A stretch of DNA of 64,000 nucleotides, taken from Roridomyces roridus. Its lineage: Eukaryota > Basidiomycota > Agaricomycetes > Agaricales > Mycenaceae. The DNA is taken from the NCBI GenBank assembly GCA_029378245.1, contig JARKIF010000136.1, positions 1-64,000 on the forward strand, read 5' to 3'. This document shows, in pieces, positions 43,373 through 53,783 of the stretch (its first letter is position 1; every line of letters begins with the position of its first letter). Both the position numbers and the translations under genes were made by a program. The notes under the pieces were generated by a model. The model worked only from the letters and a program-made list of their open reading frames with translations. It did not search any database and had not been told where the DNA came from.

Positions 43373-43817
43373 CTCGAGCCTCGGGTACAACTTTTGTATT
43401 TGTTGATAAAGACATGTCTTTTTTTCTAACGAAAGTCGCGAAGCGTGAGGAGTGGATGACAACGTCGTGTCGTCGTCCCAGAAACTCGGCCGCCCAGGCT
43501 CAGAGGCAAATAAGTCGTATTTTTCTTCGGTATCGCATGGATCCAAAGCCCACGTCCCTCTAGACCGTATGATACAACAACGTTCGTTCATTTAAATTCG
43601 CGTGTCGCGAATACTAGTGGCTGCACGAAAGCTCGCCTGAGAATGTTGTTCAAGTTGAAATCTGTTTGATGCCGGTGATGCCGACCCACTCTTGCTCTCT
43701 ACATCCATGATCCCCTTCAAGATTCCTCACTCTACCATACTCTAAGTCTACGAGTCGCCGGGCGCAGAACTCTGCCAAAACAACGCGTTTCAAGTCTCTT
43801 TCTCTGTCCAATTAAAC
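43373..43817. other. 3' flank of G and promoter side of E
   Basis: The first 60 bases match the 3' flank of copy H (ACAACTTTTGTAT, GATAAAGACATGTCTTTTTTTCT), so the duplicated block extends past the stop codon. No gene seen. Confidence 0.5.
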
Positions 43818-45010
43818 ATGTCCAAGGCGGCAAGTCACCGTCCTCCAACAGTCACCCAAATTAATCTCACCTTTCCGAGCAGACCTACGACTGGGGAAAA
43901 TTCACTGTACAAGAAGGGATCGACATCGGTCTATACGTTCAGTGGACAGCCGAGGGGCTCGAGAAGATGCGGAATCTAAAACGTCAAGTACTGGGCTACC
44001 CATTCGAGTGCGTCGTTTCCAAGTTCTTCCGCGCATCTGTAGACCCCACCGTAGTGTCTTTGAGCTCGAACCGATGTTTGATTTGTGCCTATCCTTCTCT
44101 ACTACGGCGTTCCGGGAATGGGAGGACATCGAGAACGCGCTCAGAAGCAGGAACGGGAACGTGCGAGGTGATCTAGTCAAGATGGCGGCTGTGACGGACG
44201 CGTTTGCGACGGAGCTCCTCAAGGTAATTAGTTGCCTCCTCCCAGGCGAAAAAAAATCCATGCAACCCGTTCAATCTGTTCAAAGTTGTACGACCCCCGC
44301 GCGAAATACAGCAGACGTCGAATTCTCCAATACGTCCAGATGGTTGCGCTCGTTGTTCTTTTCGCAGTTTTTATGGTCGTTGCCTTTGAGCGATTTCGGG
44401 GTTGGACCGGGTTTGGCTGCCTTTTGTTACTCTTCGACGAGGGTTTTCTCAGTAAGCTAGCTTCCTTCAAGTTTTCCCTGAATTATTCAGATGACACTAC
44501 CACAGATATATGTGCTCCTTTCGCCGTAGTGGCATCTGTGAACGAAGCCGTCGAGGAGCTCTTGCAATTTGTTCATGGAGTTAAAGCGACGTACCTCACG
44601 CTCAAGAAGGCGGTGGATACGGGAGACACCGGGGCCATTGACCGGATTCTCAAGGTGAGATCTCGCTTCTTCTTGGTTGGGTATCGGCTGGATGATATCA
44701 GAACAAAGGCCACAGGCAGCTGATGCGAATGAGTGTCAAATACGAATCTAAGGAGGACGTCCCCATAATAATTTCCCCGGTGTTCGCCATGGACGCCATG
44801 GAGGTCAGCTACCCTTACTTGCGAAATCTCTTCCGAATGCTCAGAACTTGCCAGTCTGACGCCGATAAAAAACTGTACGAAAATATGGTCAGCAATGGCA
44901 CCTTCGTCGTCGCGACGGCCGAACTAGTGGGAAAGATGACGAACCTGATGTTGTGCAGTCGCGTGGAAATGAAGTACTTGACCTCTCTTCTCGTCGAATA
45001 CTTTTATTGA
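43818..45010 (+). CDS. Family-1 array protein E, reading through into copy F
   Basis: Exons 43818-43829, 43883-44007, 44043-44223, 44286-44451, 44491-44654 and 44702 onward. The first intron uses a GC-AG pair (GCAAGT donor); the second is only 35 bases. The product is homologous to D (VQWTAEGLEKM, FREWEDIENALRSR, membrane span VQMVALVVLFAVFMVVAF, VKATYLTLKKAVDTGDTGAIDRIL). Unlike its relatives, the last exon (NKGHRQL...) has no stop and runs in frame through the start of copy F to 45010, or by splicing at 44973 into F's second exon. It may make a fused protein, or be a chimera in decay. Confidence 0.55.
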
Positions 45011-45690
45011 TAGCTCTCTAGCCTGGTGGGAGCGCTAGAGACAAGTGATGTGCTCAAGGACATCCACAGAGCGTTTGTCCGCTCGGTCTACATCGAACGA
45101 GCCATTAAAGCCTCCACGAATGTCCACCATGATTTACGCGAGATGGGGGATAAATGGTTCATTTTTCTCACCAGCTGAACAATATCCATGAGAGCCACTC
45201 CAACATCCGCCAAGTGCGACGCTGGCTGCGATTTCATGTGCCGTTCATCTCTCTGTTCACGGGCTTTGCATTTTGTCTTGCTGTTGTTTTGGGGTTTGTG
45301 GATTTTAGCTGGGAGGCGCGGTGGACCTACCTTTGCCTGGTGATTTGTGTCTGGTTGTACCTCTTGCGTGAGTGCTTCGTGTCTGGTCTGAAATGTACTA
45401 ACCTCCTCAATATTCATCTAGTCTTCATGTTCGTCCTTGATGCCTCTGGAACCTCCGATTTCGAAGCCACACTTCCCCTTATTGTGGAGGCACTCAAAGG
45501 TCTCGGCCAGACCTATCGCAGACTCGGGGTTGCGACAAACGTCCGAACCCGGGACCCTGTCGCCATTGACAAGATTATCCATGTGAGGGGCCGATCTCCT
45601 TGTTGGTATTCGAGTTGCTGTTCAACTCATCGATTCCTTTAGGAGGCGTCCGAGGCAGCGCACAGAAGGCTCCGTATATTGAACCGTTAA
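44789..45690 (+). pseudogene. Family-1 array copy F, frameshifted
   Basis: The ATG at 44789 lies in frame with E's last exon. Exon 1 ends at 44973, exon 2 starts at 45022 (LVGALETSDVLKDIHRAF), then HHDLREMG. Relative to copies A and C one base is missing after GGGGAT (about 45152), so the frame stops at 45176. The rest survives in the next frame: VHFSHQLNNIHE, SNIRQVRRWLRFHVPFISLF, a membrane span, SGTSDFEATLPLIVEALKGLGQTYRRLGVA, and a last exon ending at 45690. Splice sites are intact, so the damage is recent. Confidence 0.72.
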
Positions 45691-46025
45691 GATTAGAGCT
45701 CGGCAGTTGTAGAATTTTTGCGTGTAACCACCTCGCATTGTATGTCTCAACCAAAATGTTGTAGCCTTTTGACAAATTGATGGCGTGAACGTAGAAAGTC
45801 GGGAACCCGGAAGCACGAGGGGTGGGATGACAGTGGCTGATCGGCTGTTATGAGTCCTGTATTGCAAGGGAACACGCCGACACCTGGTGTGTTCTCGCCA
45901 GTTTGCGCTCACTTTTTACTAGATCCCTTTCAGATGTCTGGGGCTTCGTGCCGTCCGAGGAAGGGTTGGAGACATGTAAATTGCTTACAGCGAGTACAAG
46001 GGAGTTGAGATTTCACGATGACCAC
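45691..46025. other. Spacer between F and I
   Basis: No supported feature. It separates the plus-strand family-1 series from the minus-strand copy I. Confidence 0.4.
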
Positions 46026-47060
46026 TTAGAGCCCGAGGCTAACGAATCTACCGGCATCGAAACGGTAAAGCAACTGCATCATCTGCTCCTTGGCCGCTGT
46101 GTGTTCCCGCAAATATTCGGCTTCCGCCCAGAGCAAATCGCCCAGAGGCGAGTTGTTCAAATCATTCATCCTGCCCTGTTCAAAGACCGTTTCGGTTCGA
46201 GATCCAACAACCCGCACGATACCTCATAAACGCCACGTTGAGCCGAATCAGCTCCTCGAGGGTGATCTCGATCGTCCGGAGGTCGTTGGCCGATGCAGAT
46301 TGTCTCGTTTCGTTTGAGAGCGGAACCCAAATTGGCGCACGCCCGCATGAGGCTGACCATATCGCGGATGGCCGTATCCTTGATACTTGCAAGGTCGTGG
46401 GGCAAGTCACGGAGGTTCCCTTTGAGATTGTCAGGATCCATCCAGCGCAGCCAAGATAGCAAGGGCAGAGGGGGAAGGTCATTGAGTTCGGTTTCCAAAA
46501 CCTGGATGGTCTGCGGCCAGTGCTCCTGGATGGCATTGGCGTGAATCTGCACCTCGGCCAAGGCGGCCTGCCACCCCTTCACCGCCATTTCCATCTCCGA
46601 GACACGAGGAGGACACGAGGGCCCAGACGGTCGAAGTGGCGCCCGGCACTCGAGGAGGTAATTCGCGAATGAGGCGAGAGCTCGGAGGACGGCATCTATG
46701 ACGGAGTCGTATTCCGAGCTCAGAGAATCGAGGGTATCCAAGAGTCCGCCACGATGTGATGTCAATGCAACGTCGAGACGGACGAGCCGCTGAGAGAGTT
46801 GTGCAATGTCCTCAAATGCCCTGAAACCGGTTTCGCCCACTGCATCAAACCGGGAAAGCAGTTGGTCGGTCGAGGCATCCTAAAGGTGCAGTTCGTTGCT
46901 GGATGATAAAATTGAAAGAGAGACGGACTGATGTTTCCTGTCGATGCCGGTAGTAAGTAAGAAAAAGCATCTCTAGGTCATGGTCAAAGGCGTCGCATAG
47001 GTGCGTCTCCTTGCGAGGAGCAGAGGGCTTCCTCTTGGTAACAGGAGGTTGAGAGGGCAT
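46026..47060 (-). pseudogene. Family-2 array copy I, two frameshifts
   Basis: Exon 1 is 47060-46929 (MPSQPPVTKRKPSAPRKE, ending QETS), the intron is 49 bases and exon 2 starts at 46879. The parts match gene J in order: FDAVGETGFRAFEDIAQLSQRL, LLDTLDSLSSEYDSVIDAVL, HANAIQEHWPQ and LSWLRWMDPDN. At about 46310 one extra base shifts the frame, NDLRTIEITLEELIRLNVAFMRYRAGCWI continues in the second frame, and a third segment (NSPLGDLLWAEAEYLREH) follows in another to 46026. Two small indels thus kill an otherwise complete copy. It is transcribed away from H, with which it shares a 317-bp upstream region. Confidence 0.75.
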
Positions 47061-47377
47061 GATGCATGATGGATCAAGGCTTTAAGGAGCAGCTTGGAGG
47101 AAGGCAGGAAGGATCTCGGGTCACGAACTTGAACTCCCGGCGTCTATATTTGTTGACGACGCGTGCCTCTTCTTCGCGTCCACCCCTATATCGGACGAAC
47201 GGCCCTGGCCCCTCTCTTCGAATCGTCTTCCTGTTGAATCGGCCGCAACAACTTGCGTCTCCGCCTCGTCTCCTTTAACTTTCACTGTCGTGTCCTTTCT
47301 GACTAAAGCCAGTTCCTTTGACTTGCGAAGCCTCCTGTGAATGCTCACAACTTGTTAGCCCGACCTTGTATGCAGTC
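47061..47377. promoter_or_regulatory. Divergent intergenic region of I and H, with family-1 remnant
   Basis: About 47250-47365 resembles the family-1 upstream block and first exon: CTCCTTTAACTTTCACTGTCGTGTCC, then CTTGCGAAGCCTCCTGTGAA and TGCTCACAACTTGTTAG, which align with the start of copies B and C. H therefore appears to have landed behind a family-1 promoter. Confidence 0.55.
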
Positions 47378-48391
47378 ATGTCCCGACGATTTGAGGACCC
47401 AACAAGCCTCTTTCTTCGTTCCAAGATACCCTGGTTTCTTGATTCATACCGCCGCGGCTCTGATCGTACACAGGAAACTTGCGTCTGTGCTGCCCTTTTC
47501 TTCTTCAGCCTTGCCTCATATCTGTGTCAGGACATTACGCTCAATGCGCTTCTCCTGGAATTCGACCAAGTAGCTGCCACCGGCCGCAACGCATTTGTTC
47601 ACTTGATCAACCTCTCCGAACGTGTCGGTCACACCGACCTCGCATTATTCTCTCAACGCGGAACCTTCATCGACACCTTGAGCCCACTTTATGACGCATA
47701 CATGGATCTGGCGGCGACAGCGACCAAGGCTCACGCTGCCTGTGCCGAATACCTCTTCCTTCGCCGAAAGATGTGTCGGGAAGGTCCGGAATCTGTGTTC
47801 CCAGTGCAGATTATCAGGGTCCTCGTGGCTTTCAGTGGCTGCCTGCAACAGATGAGTGACGCAGCAGCGGAAATAGAGAAGCAGTGGAAGGCCACCACAG
47901 ACGCTTTGCGCGCCGCGATCGATTCTTACTGCATCCGCCCTTCGTTGGTTTCCATTTTCAGTTGGGTCGACTCGCGCAACGCGGTCAGGCTCGGCCTCCC
48001 CCGCCTAATCAATGCGCTGCCGGAGGCCATGCAAAAGTCCACGGAGGGACTTGCTAAATTCCTCGCGGCTTATGCAGATTTGGAGGGCGCTCTGAACCGG
48101 ATCGAAGAGACCAGGCTAAGCGCGAGCGAGGCGCTTCCGTCAGAATCCGATATTGGGACCACCCTTTTTGGACTGATCCACCTCGACACGGCTGTAATGC
48201 GCTATCGAGCATGTCTTCTCCTTGCGAACTGGTGGGCCGCGGACAGGCCTACGATGAACGACCCAATGACGGGTTCCACACCTTTCCGGAAACTTCTTCG
48301 GGTAGCAGAGCTGGATTTCTTGCTGGAATACTTTGGTATGAGATATCCGTCATGGCTCAGCAGTTATCGGTATGACGTTTTATCGGTATGA
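47378..48391 (+). CDS. Family-2 array protein H, 337 aa
   Basis: Single exon, near-identical to G (about ten amino-acid changes over the first 330). The C-terminus differs: a 16-base tandem duplication (TTATCGGTATGACGTT twice, 48364-48395) makes the end YDVLSV where G has YDVRTGL. The start is fixed by homology with G at 47378; upstream the two share nothing, although the 3' flanks match for about 80 bases. The frame is fully open and should be functional if G is. Confidence 0.75.
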   Translation: MSRRFEDPTSLFLRSKIPWFLDSYRRGSDRTQETCVCAALFFFSLASYLCQDITLNALLLEFDQVAATGRNAFVHLINLSERVGHTDLALFSQRGTFIDTLSPLYDAYMDLAATATKAHAACAEYLFLRRKMCREGPESVFPVQIIRVLVAFSGCLQQMSDAAAEIEKQWKATTDALRAAIDSYCIRPSLVSIFSWVDSRNAVRLGLPRLINALPEAMQKSTEGLAKFLAAYADLEGALNRIEETRLSASEALPSESDIGTTLFGLIHLDTAVMRYRACLLLANWWAADRPTMNDPMTGSTPFRKLLRVAELDFLLEYFGMRYPSWLSSYRYDVLSV

Positions 48392-48796
48392 CGTTCGCAC
48401 TGGACTGTAGCTCGAGCCCCGTGTACAACTTTTGTATCTGTGGATAAAGACATGTCTTTTTTTCTCCGCCGCAACGAAAGTCACCGTCGTCGTCCGAGAA
48501 CAGATTCAAAGCTGTTCATCTATCCATTCACACTGAAAGGCACCCACAACAACATATAATTATCGAATATCATAGCGTATATAAATCGTACTGTGCTCTC
48601 CCCGCAACCTAAACCCGCCCAGAGAAAGCAAGCAACAAGTATACCCAGTATACCCGATCTAAGCATCAACACCCCCAGTCTATAATAACATCAGCGTCCC
48701 AAGGCGCCGCCCCAAGCGCGCCGCACATGGCAAACGGAGTACCGCTCATCTCCCCTCCCCTCCCTCGCTCCAAAAATTCCCCCAACACAAACCCAA
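48392..48796. other. 3' flanks of two convergent genes
   Basis: Holds the 3' ends of H and of the minus-strand gene at 48797. AT-rich stretches near 48550-48600 could carry polyadenylation signals. No gene seen. Confidence 0.45.
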
Positions 48797-50074
48797 CTAA
48801 ACCCTAACAAGCCTGGAACTCGCCCTCGCCTGAACCGGCGAACTGGCACGCACACAAGGCGACCCAGGACGAACAGTCGTCGTAAGCGGCGAAAGCGGAC
48901 GCCCAGGCACGCTACCAGGGGCAGGCCCACTGGCTGCCAGACGCGGTGATGTCGGACTAGGCGTAGGTATGGGCGGCTGGTCTTTGGCAGGCTCGTCTCT
49001 CGGTATTGAGGGAACGAGTATCGGGGTAGCAGGTGGGGAGAGGAGCGTTCCCGGCGTTGATATGGGAGGTTCCTCTTTCTTTGTCGGCGGAGGCACCTCA
49101 TCCTCGTCGTCAGTTTCCTCGCCAATCTCCACCGGAACGTCGTTTATGATCATATAACTCTTCTTCTTCTTCTTCCCGCTGGGAGGCGCAGTTGTACTGC
49201 TGCTGGGACCCGGCTTGGAATAATTGTAGGCGCTGCTGCCGAACGGAGCGTTGGGAGAGTAAGCTGCGGTCTCAGCGGCACGGTACGCGTGCTCATACCC
49301 ATGTACAGGGTTCCTGGTGCCCGTAGCCTGCATCGCACGGTCACGTTCCACGAGAGGCGAAACAAGCGGGGCGGTGGATGAAGCAGAGGGGAAACGATCA
49401 GCTTCTCCTTCTGCTGCAGCACGTGCAGGTGGGTATGCTGGGCTCGCAGCGTCGGAAGTCGGAGTTGGAGGAGGAGATGCGAAGGGGCTCGAGTCACGCG
49501 AGCTTGCGACGGAGCCTGCTGGTGATGAAAAGGGGGAGGGTGCTGGAGAGTTGGCGAGCAGAGGGAGGAATGTAAATGCAGGCCGAGGCCGAGGAGCAGC
49601 GGGTGCTGCCGGGGGACGCAGGTGGGTTAGTGCTGGGTCTGCAAAGCGAGTCGCTTTGGGAGGCACAGTCATGGGTCGAATGGTGGAGCGACCTGGGGGC
49701 ATCATGAAGGGCGTTGGTGCAGTCGAAGCTTCCTCCTTCGGCAGCGGTGGGGCTGGTCGTGTGACATGCTCTGCAGCAAAAATAGGGAGGAGACCAATGG
49801 GCACATTGGAAAGAACATGCTTTGCAGGGCGGAAGAGGTCGGCGGGCTGGTCGGCATGGGGTAGAGACTGCTGAATCTCCTTGAGCTCGAGCAGTTCCTG
49901 GTAAGACAGACGGCGGGCAGGCTCTGACGGCGTGCGGTCCCACTCGTCTGCCCAATGGACCTCCTCGGTGCCCTCCTCACGGAAGAGGACGCATTTGCGA
50001 TAGTGGATCGGGGTGCTGCTGCCGCTGGGCGTCGGGGTGCCTGGCATGGAGGGGGACTTGAGACAGCTCTTCAT
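48797..50074 (-). CDS. Disordered Ser/Pro-rich protein with possible PP1-docking motif, 425 aa
   Basis: One exon. The conserved-looking N-terminus (CLKSPSMPGTPTPSG, RKCVLFREEGTEEV, HWADEWDRTPSEPARRLSYQ, ELLELKEIQ) includes KCVLF, which fits the RVxF consensus for binding protein phosphatase 1. The rest is long low-complexity Pro/Ser/Ala sequence with one basic run (GKKKKKSYMIINDVPVEIGEE) before an acidic patch. Many fungal proteins with this N-terminus exist as hypotheticals, and a regulatory or scaffold role in the cytosol or nucleus is only an inference. Confidence 0.7.
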   Translation of the reverse strand: MKSCLKSPSMPGTPTPSGSSTPIHYRKCVLFREEGTEEVHWADEWDRTPSEPARRLSYQELLELKEIQQSLPHADQPADLFRPAKHVLSNVPIGLLPIFAAEHVTRPAPPLPKEEASTAPTPFMMPPGRSTIRPMTVPPKATRFADPALTHLRPPAAPAAPRPRPAFTFLPLLANSPAPSPFSSPAGSVASSRDSSPFASPPPTPTSDAASPAYPPARAAAEGEADRFPSASSTAPLVSPLVERDRAMQATGTRNPVHGYEHAYRAAETAAYSPNAPFGSSAYNYSKPGPSSSTTAPPSGKKKKKSYMIINDVPVEIGEETDDEDEVPPPTKKEEPPISTPGTLLSPPATPILVPSIPRDEPAKDQPPIPTPSPTSPRLAASGPAPGSVPGRPLSPLTTTVRPGSPCVRASSPVQARASSRLVRV

Positions 50075-52539
50075 GGTGGTGGTAGGAGGAGAAGCGTTGG
50101 GGTTTCAGTACGTATTCATTTGAGAGAGGAGCAAATTTGAGTCGGGTGGTCAAGTGCGGACACTTTCGGATCAATGTTTGTCGGCCGAGGATCTACATCG
50201 TCGTGTGAGCCCGCACGCCTGCTACTGCCTCTCAAAAGACCACGCCCCCGCATGTATCGCATCGCTTGACGGCCGGAACTTGCGAATTTGGGTCAAGTAT
50301 TCCACCAATGTGGGTCTCATTCATTCCGCGAGATTCAAACCATGAAAAATCGCGCATTCTCTTCCGCCAATCAGCCGACGACTCTCACGAAGACCACGCA
50401 AAAAATACCGCGTTTCAACGCTGTCAGGTGGACGCGCGGCGGGAGGTGGAACTCTGACGAATATGTGGAGTAGAAGGTAAATCTTTTGTGCGGGTGACGA
50501 GGAGATTCAATGACGCAGATATCCTCCAGAATTTGAACAAACCTTTTTGCCGCGCCCACAGCTGCCCAAATCGGTTATAACATCACAAGTACGGCGTCTT
50601 ACCTCGAGGTCGGTTGGAACACGGACACCCGCGGTCGGCGCAAATTATACATTCAAGCTTTCCGTTCTCCCCAACAAGCCAGCCAACTGCTCTCACGAAA
50701 AACCAAAATATCCTTGTCGAGCTCCGGGAACGATACTTCCCCATGTCTGACTCGTCGTCGGGGATGTCATCGTCGCCCGTCCTTGGCCCAGACTTGCCTT
50801 TCGGGACGCCCGACCGGTGCAACGAACGACAGGGTTGGAGAGGTATGCGACTTTCCTCTTCTATATGATTCATGAAAAGCTGGAAGCCAATTCAGGGGAC
50901 GTCCAGACTTCCCGGCTGCACTCATCGTCCCCGTCGGCTTCTTGTTACTCCAGTCGCCTGGGCTCGACCACGTTTTTCCGCAAGCCAATTTTGGGACCCT
51001 CTTCTCCCGGCGGTGCTGCACTTTGCATGTCCGCCGAGCATCTCAGAGGACAGGATTCTTCATTCATTCACCGGCTACATACCCCGCATTCTACCCGCCA
51101 CCCAAGATCCGACGACGACATGTTTTGTGTGCGTCACTACTTCTTTCTTCCCCACGTATGCACTCATCCTAGCAGCTAGTTGACAGGATTGCGTCGACGG
51201 ATTTCAAGCTCGGCGGAAGCAAAATTCAAGGCCACGGCACTGGTTAAGGCCTGGGCTTTACGAGCTCACCCTTAGACCTTCTTGGACCGTAGTCGGAGTG
51301 AAGAACGCTGACGATGATTATGTAACACTGGAATTCAGGCTTGGATACTTGACGACGAGGTGGACGACAGCGCATTTCGACCCCTCCATGCTCCCGCTGC
51401 CCCGAAGGCGGAGTTTCCGACGATTCAATACAATACCCCTCCAAGCACCGCGGTATCCTCAAGAGGAAATTCCGGCCACTTTGGCTGGCGCGAATGAAGA
51501 CCCCCATCTAGACGAGCCCATGTACTGCTGCTAGACATGGCACTCGTCAACATTTTTCGGCAATGCCTTCCATACCACTCATTTTGGGGCCCCTCTTCCC
51601 TGCGGTGCTCCAGCATAATCCCACTTTGCATGGAAAGCTCGCCTGACCTGCAGGCCCTGCATCGATTCTTCATTCATCGGCTACCCCGCGTGCTACTTAC
51701 CCGCCACCCAGATCCGACGACGACATGTTTGTGAGGGCATTCTAGTGCGTCACCACTTCTCTTCGCTCTCGTACTCGCAGCTAAGTACTTGACAGGATTG
51801 CGTCGACAGAGTTCAAGGCCGGTGGAAGCAACTTCAAGACCAGGGACGGACAGCATTGACACTGGGCTTTACTAACCCTTGGACTTTCTCGGGCCGCAGA
51901 CGAGGCCAGGGCAAGGAATGGCGGCAAGGCTTACATAACCGCCAATTTTACTCGACAAGATGGACGACGTCGACAGCGCTTTTCAGCAACTCCACGCTCC
52001 CGCTGCTCGTCCCCACGCTCGTCTTGCCCCGAAGCCCGAGTTGCCCGCGATCAATACCTCCAAGCACCTCGGTATCCCCAAGAACTTCCCAGTCGCTTCG
52101 GTGCGGCACCGCTCCGATTCACACGAGCCTACTTTTAAGCGGGTTTAGACCAGACCACCCCATACCCCTCCTCGCGTCCTTACATGTAACCCTCGTGAAT
52201 CAATGCATGCGCTCCTTCCTTCAACTCCTCCCAGTGTGATTCAAGTATTCTTCTTGCATGCGGATGTATATACATGAGCTGCACTATGGATATGGACAAG
52301 GAAAAAAGGACATATCCTGCACCGGGAATGGATATGAGCGCTTGCTGCACTGGTGTATGTATGTACGTAAAACGTGAGACGGGAAGACGAAGCCAAAGGG
52401 AGAAAGTGGCGAGCAAGCAAGCAAGCACAGCGAAAGGAACTATGAAACCAGGGTAGATATACAACATAGTCTCCATTCAGGTGGGGGGTCGTAAATAGGA
52501 TTGTAGCGCGGTCGTAAATATGCAATTAGGATCCTTTCT
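50075..52539. repeat. Two decayed tandem copies of an unidentified gene
   Basis: Segments around 50985-51460 and 51575-52080 align over about 480 bases: TTTTGGGRCCCCTCTTC, GGATTCTTCATTCATYCR, CCGACGACGACATG, TTGACAGGATTGCGTCGAC, GCGGAAGCAA and CGCTCCCGCTGC all recur in order. Both have scattered frame changes. In the second copy a 62-codon frame (51960-52148: VDSAFQQLHAPAAR, LAPKPELPAINTSKHLGIPK) is still open; the first has DSAFRPLHAPAAP. The parent gene is not recognised and no splice chain holds. 52150-52539 is spacer. Confidence 0.5.
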
Positions 52540-53783
52540 TCAGATAATTTGCAGGTAGTTTGATGGTGCGACTGTAAAGGCAAAAGGTTGGTCAAGTGGG
52601 AGATTAAAAGAAGTCGAGATACGCACTGCCAATCGCCCCGTCGGCCTTTTTCGCCTGCCACCATTTGCCCTGCTTGTCGACGATATCGAGAATCTCGCCT
52701 TTGCTGAACGATATCTCGTTTGGGTCGTCTGCGGAGGCGGTGTCTGTGGAAAAAGGTAAGCTCATCTTCCGCAGTAGTAGAGCAAGGAGACTGACAAGCA
52801 TACAGGGCCTTTGCCTTGTATAGGTAATTCTCCGGCGGTGCGTCTTGTCCACCACCGGGTGACGCAGCCCCTTGGGATCCAGCGCCGACGCCAGCCATCA
52901 GCGGTGAACTGGGCCCATTGTCGTTGCCTCCTATAGACCCTGGACCACCCTGAGGAAGATTCGACATGCTGCCTGCCCCGGTGCCCATACTGCGCGTGCC
53001 CATCCCACCTTCGCTCCCTCCGCCACCAAAGCTATTTTGGCTGCGGATGCCGGTGTTGTTGCCGCCCTGGCTCATGCCCATGCTACCGCCGCCCATCTTG
53101 GTGTCGTAGTCGTGCGAGCCGATGCCCATGCCGCCAGAAGCATAGTTGTTCGTGTAGCCGTTGCCGGCCATGTCGTTCATCGATGCTGGCCCGCGTGTAC
53201 GGCGACGGCGAGAAGGGGGGGTCAGGCCACCAGTGCCGAGGAGGTTGAAGATGTGGAACATGAGTGAGTCTTCTTCCGAGGTGAAGTAGAGCACCCAGAT
53301 GATGTCGACCATTGCGAGAATGAGCCAGCCCGCGGCCATGGCGTCGAGAGAGCCAATTCCGGAGAAGATGCCGCGTTGGACACCAATGACGGCAAAGACT
53401 ATGGCTACAGCGCCAAAGGTGGATATTTGGAATCGGTGCATGGCTATTGAGTCTGTTGCAAGCGTGTACAAGACGCCGAGTATCAGGGCCGCTTGCAGGA
53501 AGATGGCGAACCACAGCTCGCCGACGGGACCATCCCCGGCTTAGGGTTCTCTTGAGCGTGTTGTACGTGTAGCAAAGGAAAGCAGGACTCACAAGATTGC
53601 TGTGAGGTCGCGACTGCTTGGGCAATGAATGCTATAAACCAAGCTACCTGAGCAAGAACGGATGAGCGTCAAAATGTGGGGAAGAGAGGGCGGACGGACT
53701 ATGGCGAGGATACTGGTGAGGAGAAAGACATAATGAGTCAAAATTGGGGTGAAATCCAAGCCCTCGTTTCCGCGCGGGGGCAT
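52540..53783 (-). CDS. SHO1: SHO1-type osmosensor, 343 aa
   Basis: Five exons: 53783-53700, 53647-53593, 53539-52796, 52743-52627 and 52571-52540, with introns 52-55 bases; 1032 bases in frame. Sho1 is a plasma-membrane scaffold of the HOG MAP-kinase pathway. Four membrane helices are visible: HYVFLLTSILAIVAWFIAFIAQAV spans the first, then VGELWFAIFLQAALILGVLY, FGAVAIVFAVIGVQ and MAAGWLILAMVDIIWVLYF. A Gly/Met/Ser-rich linker follows, then a C-terminal SH3 domain (YKAKALYAYTAS, DDPNEISFSKGEILDI, GKWWQAKK, IAPSNYLQII), which in yeast binds Pbs2. The SH3 is split by the last two introns; both joins restore canonical residues, which fixes the model. Confidence 0.95.

Noticed and set aside
49317..49874. 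Plus-strand Gly/Ala-rich frame inside the 48797 gene
   Set aside because: It mirrors the Pro/Ser-rich coding strand and has no independent support.
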